The notes beneath the pieces were generated by a model. The model did not search any database and had not been told where the DNA came from. It was given only the letters and a program-made list of their open reading frames with translations. From Tubiluchus corallicola (Eukaryota > Priapulida > Priapulimorpha > Priapulimorphida > Tubiluchidae), in assembly GCA_030141605.1 (NCBI GenBank), contig JAQGDQ010000686.1:1-64000 (forward strand): DNA of 64,000 bases, read 5' to 3'. Positions 44,801-56,385 of the stretch are shown here, in pieces. The translations under genes and the position numbers were made by a program. Numbering within the stretch: position 1 is the stretch's first letter; every line of letters begins with the position of its first letter.

Positions 44801-47800
44801 GTTCCAAAGATGTGCTACAAAATTGAGTATCATTTTATGTGTAACAGATCGTCAGATTAATGAGCTTGATATAATGAAGCAGCCAAACAGTTTACACACA
44901 CTTAGTAACACATTTAAGTTGATCAAACAATGTCTAATTATAATAGTCTCAGGTTATATTGTTGTATGCATGTTTACTAAAACATTATTCTGGCTCGGCA
45001 TATCCACAGAACTAATCTTCCATGTTGCACAGTAGTTGCGTTACATCTTTCTGCGTGTGCACTTAGCGTTTATAAAGAGAAGGTTTGTTATCATAGCTAT
45101 TATGCTTTTTAATGTATATAACATCATGCTGAATCAATACTGCGTGAGAATGATAATTTTATCGTTTATATGTGTTGTGTTTGTTTCTAGCAACCTTGCA
45201 GATGGTACCATGCATGGCCATTTTTAGATTTGCCATAGCTGGCTTTGTAGTGAGACGTTACATAAACAGTCGCGGTTGGTAACTTGTTCTGTTTTCTTGT
45301 AGTAAAAATTTGTAGTTCTCTACACTTGCTTGAAGGTCTGACTTTTATTGACGACACATAAAAACTTCTCTGATCATGAACTCGACTTCGTTTTTGGTTG
45401 CAGTAATTGTTTTGAATTAAATTCAAACTTAGTTTACATAGGTGTGGAATGTTTATTGTATACATTTATGAAGTACATACAGCCAGCCGGAAATCAGACG
45501 TCATACACTTGCAGTTTAAGCTAGAGCAAATTTATGGCTGCCGTCTAACAATACACGCTGCACTTACCTAATTGCTGAAATGCTTTCGTGAATCAAAGTA
45601 AACTTGCATAGCAAACGGGTATTTGTTCTGCAAATGTACTTTGTGGTTATAAAATCCCTATGAATAGAAATGCAGCTAGGATGATCCTAGCTGTTGTGCT
45701 TTTTAATATAAATGACATTATACTGCATCATTATGAGAATGAATCACTTATACTGCATCATTGTGAACATGAATGATATTATACTGCATCATTGTGAGAA
45801 TGAATGACATTAGACTGCATCATTATGAGAATGAATGACATTATATTGCATCATTATGAGAATGAGTGACATTATACTGCATCACTGTGAACATGAATGA
45901 CATTATACTGCATCATTGTGAGAATGAATGACATTATATGGTATCATTGTGAGAGTAAATGACATTATACTGCATCATTGTGAGAATGAATGACATTATA
46001 TTGCATCATTGTGAGAATAAATGACATTATATTGCATCATTGTGAGAACGAATGACATTATACTGCATCATTGTGAGAATGAATGACATTATGATGCATC
46101 ATTGTGAGAATGAATGACATTATATTGCATCATTGTGAGAATGAATGACATTATACTGCATCATTGTGAAAATGAATGACATTATACTGTATCATTGTGA
46201 AAATGAATGACATTATACTGTATCTTTGTGAAAATGATCATACATAGTTTGCTTGTATTTCTGACAGTGATTTCCTTGTAAATGCGTTTTCAGATTTTCG
46301 ATTGCAGTGAAAATATGACACAGACATTTACGCATGCAAATGTTCTACTTTTGCAAACCTTTCGAACGTTTTTCGAAATGCAATGTTGTGAACATGAATA
46401 GATCTTCGTTACTGGGTGATTTTGCTACCATGAACACAACAGATAGTGGGGTTACATTTTTAGCAAAGTCTGTGATTTCAATAAAAGTTCTGCTGCTAAT
46501 ACTATTAGGTATTGCTATAATAGTTGGAAACTTATTAGTTCTGATTGCAGTTTGTAAGATTCCTCGTTTGCAAACTAAAACAAATGTTCTTGTTGCGTCT
46601 CTTGCTGTAACTGATTTACTTGTTGGTTTATCAACACCAGCAGAAGTGACCACAGTGTTTTATCCAGCTGTGCTGTCAAACCAAGTGTTTGTATCGGTGC
46701 TGAACATTTTTGAAATAGGAATGGTGAATGCAAGTGCATTAAACTTGTGTCTGATAGCAGCTGAAAGATATGCGGCTGTTGTTCATCCTTTCAAGTATCA
46801 CACCATCGTGAGAAAAGAAACCATTGTTGCTGCACTTTCCATTACTTGGATTTTTGCTTTAACTGTGGCAGCACTTTGTGTTATTTTCACGTTCATTTTC
46901 AATAAACATGGACTGTTAATCGTCGATGCTACTTTAGCATTTTATTTACCGATGTTTACGATTTTTGTACTGTATGTCCTAATTTGGAGAACTGCAAGAA
47001 GGCACGTCTTGCAGATACACAGTCAAGGTCTAGAAAGCCAGGCAAACGTGATACAAATGAAAGCAACAAAAACTTTAGCCATTGTTACCTTTGCTTTTCT
47101 GGTATGTTGGGGTCCGTTTTCTCTGTATCAGACAGTTTGTCATATATTGTCTTATGAAGAGAATGATGAAATAAATAAGTTTTTATATGTATTTGGATTT
47201 ATCAACAGTGCCATTAATCCAATCGTGTATGCACTGTCTAGCACTGATTTTAGATGGGCTTTCAAAAAAATGTTGCTTTCACGTGAATTGTAAAACTTAA
47301 TGCGAAAAACTTTCACGTGAATTGCTTTCATTTAATGATAACTGCGTTAATAGCATGAAACTGAGAAACCCCACAAGTGAGCAAAATTCTTCAAATAGAG
47401 CACACATTGACCAAGTTTTTTGAAGCGGACATCCAAGTAATGTTCCAAAGATGTGCTACAAAATTGAGTATCATTTTATGTGTAATAGATCGTCAGATTA
47501 ATGAGCTTGATATAATGAAGCAGCCAAATAGTTTACACACACTTAGCAACATATTTAAGTTGAGCAAACAATGTCCAATTATAATAGTCTAAGGTTATAG
47601 TGTTGTACGCATGTTTACTAAAACATTATTCTGGCTCGGCATATCAACAGAACTAATCTTCCATGTTGCACAGTAGTTGCGTTACATCTTTCTGCATGTG
47701 CACTTAGCGTTTAGAAAGAGAAGGTTTGTTATCATAGCTATTATGCTTTTTAATGTATATAACATCATGCTGAATCAATACTGCGTGAGAATGATAATTT

Positions 47801-50800
47801 TATCATTTATACGTGTTGTGTTTGTTTCTAGCAACCTTGCAGATGGTACCATGCATGGCCATTTTCAGATTTGCTATAGCTGGCTTTGTAGTGAGATGTA
47901 ACATAAACAGTCGCAGTTGGTAACTTGTTCTGTTTTTGTAGTAAAAATTTGTAGTTCTCTAGACTTGCTTGAAGGTCTGACTTTTATTGATGACACATAA
48001 AAACTTCTCTGATCATGAACTCGACTTCGTTTTTGATTGATTTTACTGCAGTAAATTTAACGGAAGACGAGGCTTCGCGATTATGAGCATTGCTATAACT
48101 GTCGGAAACTTGTTAGTTCTGATGGCAGTTTGTAAGATTTCTCGTCTGCAAACTAAAACAAATGCTCTCATTGCATCACTTGCAGTAACTGACTTGTTGG
48201 TTTATCAATGCCAGTAGAGATTACTGCAGTGTTGTATTTGGTTCTGAAATCAAATGCAGTATTTGTAGCGGTGCAGCAGGTATTTGAATTGGGATTGATA
48301 TATGCAAGCATGTTTCACCTGTGTCTGATAGCAGCTGAAAGATACATAGCTGTTGTTCATCCATTCAAATATCACAGCATCATGAGAAAAGAAGCCATTG
48401 TTGCTGCACTTTGCATTACATGGATTGTTGCTTTCATTGAGGCAATTATTAATGATATCATCAGAATCATCTTCAAAGCACAGAGTCTTTTGATTCTTGA
48501 TGATATTTTAGCATTTTATTTACCATGTTCTCGATTGTTATACTGTATGTTCTAATTTGGAAAACTGCAAGAAGGCACGTTTTACAGATACACAGTCAGT
48601 ATCAGGGAAGCCAGGCAAACGTGATGCAAATGAAAGCAACAAAAACTTTAGCCATTGTTACCTTTGCTTTTCTAGTATGTTGGGGACCTGAGTATGTGTA
48701 TGAGACGTTTTGTTACATATTTTCTTATGAAGAGGAACATACTAGTACGATATCGATGCCATTTGCACTTGGATTAACCAACAGTGCCGTTAATCTAATC
48801 ATATACGCATTTTCTAATACTGACTTCAAAATGGCTTTCAAGGAAATTTTGTTTTGACAAACAGTGTCAGAAAATTGCATTAATCACATGCAACTAACAT
48901 TCCTAACATAGAGCATACATGTAAACAGCATTTTTGAATAGGAATAGATGATCAAACGCATTTTTCAGGCAAGTGGTTATTATATGTGCTTAGCAACCAT
49001 TTAAGCAATGTTGAGACTGTCTCGATTAATGGTGACTAGTTGCAGTACTTTAGTTCTTAGCAGTTCCGTTTGGGGTTTGCAGTGTCCCGAATCATGTAAT
49101 AAGCTACTGACAAGATAAATAGCAATGCCAAATTTTGTAACGATGTAAACTGACTTGTTAATAAATGCATTACAGATAAATAAATATTTAAATGATGTGA
49201 ACTGTAGTAATGTCAAAATGCAGACACTAGATTTAACAATTTTTGTATATAATGCCAAATAATGAGATTTTTCACCACCTACAATGAAGGTAGTGATCGT
49301 TTTTTGTTTAAACGTACTTATTTGTTTCCATTATCATCTGTAAAGCAGTTATGCTACTTGACCAAAGATTTTTCTCAATGTATTGCAAACATAAACCAGT
49401 TTTGTACCCAACTAACTAGAGAAAAACTGTCTAAACAATTTGTTGATACATTAAATAAGAGTCTGTTATTGTGTTTAAACTATATATTGTATGCACTGTT
49501 GTATCTATCTTTATTGTATTGATAGTGGTATAATATATTGATATTGAACATGTTGTTACAATTGGTTTTTTATCGTGTTCAATGAAATGTTTGCAGTACG
49601 TAATGTTTTACCAGTCTATTCTGATCAGAAATGAAAAGAAATGAAAGGAAGTTTGCACAGGTGTGGTAATACGTACACATTTCAGACACCTAACTGTTGA
49701 AGCATTAAAGTAGTCTTTGGACAATAGTTTAACAGGTGGGATAATATGTACACATCACATGCATTAACTGTGGAAGTGCTCTTTCACATGGCACTTCGTT
49801 TTTATGATTGGACAGTTGTTTCCTAGGTGCTGTAGGACGTGTTATGACTCGTGTATTTCACAAATATCTCAGACTTAAATCTGCAGGCCTATGTGTAATC
49901 TTTACCTGTGTACATAATTTTTTAATCTATTAAGCTTATAATTGGTTTTAACCACTAGCTCTCATTTATCTTTTATCATTTGCTGTGTCCAACTAACTTT
50001 ATGGACATTTTCATGTGTGAAATAAAATTGAAATTTAATTCAAAACTTACGTAGGTGTGGTAATGTTTATTGTATGCATCTACGAAGTCATCCAGCCAGA
50101 AATCAGATGTCATACACCTACTGTCTAAGCTAGAGAAAATTTATTGCCACCGTCTAACAATACATATTGCTCTTGCCTAATAGCTGAAATGTTTTCGTGA
50201 TCCAAAGTAAACTTACAAAGTAAAGAGCAATTGTTCTGCCGATGTGCTTTGTGTCTATAAAATTCTATGGCTAAAAACATTTTCATTGTGGCTTGTTAAT
50301 ATAAATGACATTATATTGGATCATTGTGAGAATGACTGTGTATAGTTTGATTGTATTTCTGATAATGCTTTTCTTGTAAATGTATTTCCCATTTGCCATT
50401 GCAATGAAAATACAACACGGACATTTGCTAAAGTCAACTGAATGCTCGGCTACCTGTTCATTCTGTCTTTCATGACAGGTGTGTTTATCAATGAAAATGC
50501 TCTGCTTTTGCAAACCTTTCTGACTTTTTTCGAATGCGATGCTATGAACATGAATACGTCTTCATTTTTGGTTGATTTTGCTACTATGAATACAACAGAA
50601 AACGGGGTTACATATTTAGCAAAGTCTGTGACATCAATAAAAGTTCTGCTGTTCCTCTTATTGGGTATTTCTATAATAGGTGGAAACTTTTTAGTACTGT
50701 TTGCAATTTGTAAGTTTCCTCGTTTACAAACTAAAACAAATGTTCTTGTTGCTTCACTTGCTGTAACTGATTTACTTGTTGGCTTATCTACGTCAGCAGA

Positions 50801-53800
50801 AGTGACCACAGTGTTGTATCCAGCTGTGGCATTAAACCAAGTGTTTGTATTGGTGCAGTACATATTTTTACTAGGAATGATGACTGCAAGTACACTAAAC
50901 TTGTGTCTCATAGCAGCTGAAAGATATGTGGCTGTTGTTCATCCTTTCAAGTATCAAACCATCGTGAGAAAAGAAGCCATTGTTGCAGCACTTTGTATTT
51001 CTTGGACTTTTGCTTTAACTGAGACAGTTATTTATGTTATTTTCGTATACATTTTGAATGCACAAAGTCTATTTTTCGTTGATGTTACTGTAACATTTTA
51101 TTTACCAGTGCTAACAATTCTTGTGCTCTATGCCCTAATTTGGAAAACTGCAAGAAGGCATGTCTTACAGATACACAGTCAAGGTCTAGAAAGCCAGGCA
51201 AACGTGATACAAATGAAAGCAACAAAAACATTAGCCGTTGTTACATTTGCTTTTCTGGCATGTTGTGGTCCCATTTCTCTGTATCAGACAGTTTGTTATA
51301 TATTGCCTTATGAAGAGAATCTTGAAGTAACTCATTTTTTACTTGCATTCGTATGCACCAATAGTGCCATTAATCCAATCGTGTATGCACTGTCTAGCAC
51401 AGATTTTAGATGGGCTTTCAAAAAAATTTTGTTTTCGCATCAAATGTCTTGTAACTGCGTTAATAGCATAAAACTGAGAAACCGCACAAGTGAGCAAAAT
51501 TCTTCAAATAGAGCACACAATTGACCAAGTTCCTCAAAACGACCATTCCGGGAGCATAATGTTCCAGAAATGTGCTACACATCTAAGCAGCGCTTTCGTG
51601 TAGTAACCGATTGAAGATTAAAGAGCTGGAAATAAGTAACACAACTGAACAACAATCATGAAATGGAGAACAACCAAACAACAAGCCTGAAGCAGAGCAC
51701 ACAACTAAATAATAAGCCTGAAGCAGAGCACACAACTTAACAAGCCTGAAGCAGAGCACACAACTGAACAACAAGCCTGAAGCGGAGCACACAACTGAAC
51801 AACAAGCCTGAAGCAGAGCACACAACTTAACAAGCCTGAAGCGGAGCACACAACTGAACAACAAGCCTGAAGCGGAGCACACAACTGAACAACAAGCCTG
51901 AAGCAGAGCACACAACTGAACAACAAGCCTGGAGTGGAGCACACAACTGAACAACAAGCCTGAAGCAGAGCACACAACTGAACAAGCCTGAAGCGGAGCA
52001 CACAACTGAACAAGCCTGAAGCGGAGCACACAACCAAACAACAAGCCTGAAGCAGAGCACACAACTGAACAAGCCTGAAGCGGAGCACACAACTGAACAA
52101 CAAGCCTGGAGTGGAGCACACAACTGAACAACAAGCCTGAAGCGGAGCACACAACTGAACAATAAACCTGAAGCAGAGCACACAACTGAACAAGCCTGAA
52201 GCGGAGCACACAACTGAACAACAAGCCTGAAGCAGAGCACACAACTGAACAATAAACCTGAAGCGGAGCAAACAACTGAACAATAAACCTGAAGCGGAGC
52301 ACACAACTGAACAACAAGCCTGAAGCGGAGCACACAACTGAACAAGCCTGAAGCGGAGCACACAACTGAACAACAAGCCTGAAGCAGAGCACACAACTGA
52401 ACAAGCCTGAAGCGGAGCACACAACCAAACAACAAGCCTGAAGTGGAGCACACAACTGAACAATAAACTAGAAGTGGAGCACACAACCAAACAACAAGCC
52501 TGAAGCGGAGCACACAACCAAACAACAAGCCTGAAGTGGAGCACACAACTGAACAACAAGCCTGGAGTGGAGCACACAACTGAACAACAAGCCTAGAAGC
52601 AGAGCACACAACTGAAGATCAAGCCTGAAGCGGAGCACACAACCAAACAACAAGCCTGAAGCGGAGCACACAACTGAACAACAAGCCTGAAGCAGAGCAC
52701 ACAACTGAACAACAAGCATCTGAGGTGGAGCCCACAACGGAACAACATTTTATTTTTGGTGTGTATTCAACTGCCGAATAAATACACTATTTACTGTAAA
52801 TGGTAATTTTTTATGATTTATAATTTTCTTTTAATGTTAGAATTAATATTTTTAATATATTTTTAAACATTTTGTGATTTTTGCCAAATTTATCAAATCT
52901 ATACATTACTGTACAATATGTACTACGCATGTGCAAAAATGCTTTAGACGGAGTACCGCAAAACAGTGAAACAGCGAAAATACCTCGATAAATATTTTAC
53001 ATTAATATTTTTGAAAACCCGCAAAACAGCGAGTCCGCGATAAACGAACCGCGACGTAGCGAGGGAACATTGTACAAAAAAAACATAAGTGTAGAGGTGC
53101 ATCACTTGTTCACACGGGCCCGACTTGCAACCATTTTGTCTTACGGCCAATTTGCTGGAACCGACCGTGGTCATAATTCAACGCCAACCTGTATACAAGC
53201 AGTTAAATAAAGCAAATCTTATATGCCAAACCAGGAATTTTTAATATAATAGATAAGGGGACAGAGAAAAAGAAACAAAAAGAAAAAGCTAAAATACCAT
53301 ACTAGATGTTCTGAATGTAAAAGGGAAACAGGCAAGCGTCCGAGTGTCATTCGGCTGACCGCTGTTATACCATTCCATATATGGACAAGTGAACTGTTGG
53401 CTCGTGCTGAACACATCTACCTAGTGATAGTGAAAAATAGTCAGTTACAAAAGCATCACATTACAAACCCATTTATAATAAGCAAATTAAAGGACAAGTA
53501 AACACTCATAAATATAATTTGAAATTTTGTGTTGCTTACATGTAGCCTTTCTACGCACAGAACTTGTATTAGCAACAACGCTGTATAAAACTTGTAAATT
53601 TAAATTCCCACAGCCATTTTGATGTTCACTCGTGCAAAACAAGTTTAGATAGTATTATGCGAAGTTTAAAAAAATAATTAGAGTAATACTAGGACACTCT
53701 TTGCTAACTAAGCAAAAGTATTCATTACTTTATACTGTCAATAAGATCAACAATGCATTATTGTGAATCAGTGGTGCACACTGGGGTGGTAATACCGTGA

Positions 53801-56314
53801 CATTTTACCAGGTGGCACGGACATATCAAAAATTTTCTTTTCCGATTAATTAGGTCTTTCAAACAGGTAAAGTAATGCTAAGTAATATAACCGTGCATGG
53901 AAAGTTTTTTGGGATATACATTAAAATTCCCGTTTCTTCCCTTTAAAAACAAAGAACAAAAACAGGTTTTGCTTGCAATTTTAACAACATCCTTATCACA
54001 AAACAGTCAAAAAAATCTACACCAACAAACTGCTGATAACTTAAATTTAACTATTGAAATATCTTCGTGTCATCAGTTTGCTTTATAGGGAATAATACGG
54101 GTCAATTCTCTGTTGAACAGTGTCAAACTTCCACCATTCATATTGTGAGAACCACTATTTTGCAGTTGCATTACTAAAGTTGGCAGATAAACAGTCACCA
54201 GCAGGGAGTCCTACAGAAAACGGAATTACCTTTTTCACTATTGGCAAAGAATCAGTTATCCCATTTCCATGCCATATGCTTACGCTCCGTACGAGTCCCA
54301 GGTATTTCAATTCAAATTTAAACTCGGCGACTCTGCAGCAGACAAACATACATTGAAATCACACACAAAGGAATTATATAGGAAAAGGAATGGTGGTGGG
54401 GAAAGTGAATTCTTAAAATAAAAATAACTGTCAGCACCCTCTTATGTATAATGTAAGCATCTGTATGACGTGTATAATATGTATGAAAATTTGAGTCTTT
54501 AACCCTTTCACTACGTTGCTTTTTAACAAAGCCGCACTGGCTTTTGCACATTTGACAATAACTTCTTGTGGTGTGTTACTAAAACAGAATCTTGTAAATA
54601 AATAAATGCGTGCATGCATGAGTGCATAAATGTGTGCACGGATGTATGTGCATGTGTATAAATAACAAAATATTCAATATTAGTGTTTAATAACAAATGG
54701 CTATTAGTTTTATTTATACACATGCACACACATCTGTGCACACATATATGCACTCATGCATGCACACACACGCACACCCAAACAAATAACCACATACTTA
54801 ACATTTAGAAGCCAATTTTCACAAAAGTCATATTACTAATCCATAATACGCAATTATTTTATAAGAATGCAGAACAAGTGACTAAACATGTTTCACCAAC
54901 TATCAACAAGCAATTTTGCATAAGAACACGCTATACAGTACAGTATATGGAATGCACCTTGCTTCAGACACTGATTGGCCGGTTAGCGTTACTTGTTGCA
55001 AAGCAACCCCATCCCACGGCTGTTAAACTTTTCTACAATGTTTTACATGACCATAGAAGTGAAATAAGCAGACCTGAGTGACTGCGCTTAGTGCTGATCT
55101 TGGGCGGCAGTCTACAGCCTTCCATCCGTTGCATTAAAACATAGGCGACAGTGTCCCACCTTCCGTAGTGGGTTAATAATAGGAATTGATCGTGTACTCA
55201 GCTGACAACGCGAACCAAGACGTACTTACAGACAAATGCACGAACGCAAAGAAATTAGAAAAAGACGGACAGAATTGAACAGAATTGTTAATATTAGGTT
55301 CAGGCAACAGACACTAATGAATTTTAAAATGCAAAAACTATTTGTGGTGCACTTCATGTTCTTGTTTACGCATTTTTTGTTTAGAACGGATATTGCTTTA
55401 AATATGTTACTGTTTATACTTTAATGGTGTCACACAAGTTATGTCTAGCCTAGCTTATACTAACAATGTCATCGTAAATGACAATCATGCAGCAAAAAAA
55501 ATTACGTCTAAAAAGCTTTAAACAGCCTAAATGTAAAGCTGTGCAAACTGTACTTACTCTCCAGGGACAAAACCTTGTCCATCGGGATTAAGCGTGAGCA
55601 CGGAAGTGTTGCCATGGTAACCGTGTAACATCACGGAAATATTGGTGCTGTTACTGCTTTCGTTGAAGGTGTGGATTACAAGGCGATAAACAGCTGATGC
55701 TACAAAATAAGAACTGCAGCTTGCAAAAATTTACTTGCTACATAATGATATTTTTAATCTAACTAAACGTTGTGTAGAAAGTGTTTAGAATGATTCATGA
55801 AGGAGAAAATTAATTCTAAAAAGAAAACTGGATGATTGTGTAAACACGAGTTCAGAGTAAAGAATGCTCTAAAATACTGAAAACTACAATAGCTTTTTTT
55901 ATATCAAAGCTTACACTAAATAATAATTACCTCGGATACTCAAATTTTGTTAAACTTTCAAAGCTACGCGCGGCTCAGTGAATCTACTAAGATTGGCAAT
56001 GGGACTTTTTTTTCATGCGCGTGGCTGACAAATAGAAGGCGGTACCATGATAAGCATGATCATGAACTACAGTGTTAGTTTCTGATGTCATATGATGTAG
56101 AGCGCATTTTCGTGACATCATGGGTTTAAACAGTAACACTTATGCAAATGTGCTTGACGCGTAAGGGAAGATGCCTGCTATTGCAAAAACTGTGGTTACT
56201 TTTTGATGCAAGCAATAGCTGTGTTCTGGAGAGGGAGAGAGAGGGAGAGAAGAAGAGAAAGGGAGGAAGAGAAAGAGAGGGGAGAGAGAAAGAGGAGAGA
56301 GTCGGGAGAGATAG

Positions 56315-56385
<71 letters not shown>

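Larger units (their letters stand above)
37119..55557 (-). other. 18.4-kb intron 5 hosting an opposite-strand receptor array
   Basis: The intron runs from a GTAAGT donor at 55557 to a CTACAG acceptor at 37119 on the minus strand. It contains four intact plus-strand receptors, one receptor pseudogene, a full LINE insertion, and minisatellites of 78, 31 and 28/31 bp. Splicing across it is inferred from matching phase and from the GPS continuity of exons 5, 6 and 7. Confidence 0.75.

Noticed and set aside
42792-47592. A 60-odd-codon frame (FFEANIQVMFQ...) kept after three receptors
   Set aside because: It lies in recently duplicated 3' flank. Differences among copies include many amino-acid changes, and a related stretch is partly read as C-tail in the 50-kb gene. 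No sign of selection on the peptide.
45036-47901. A 63-74-codon hydrophobic frame (RYIFL.VHLAF) in two spacers
   Set aside because: The two copies belong to a recent 2.64-kb duplication, so sharing does not indicate function, and there is no other support.
51583-52737. Minus-strand open frames of up to 290 codons rich in Cys and Leu
   Set aside because: They are different frames of the 28/31-bp minisatellite, all open at once because the unit lacks stops. The peptide changes frame with each unit type, which is not how coding repeats behave.
55558-55699. PLAT domain assignment for this exon
   Set aside because: The sequence looks PLAT-like, but phase and order put it directly before the GPS exon, whereas PLAT follows the first helix in this family. 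The clear PLAT start is at 32706-32826.
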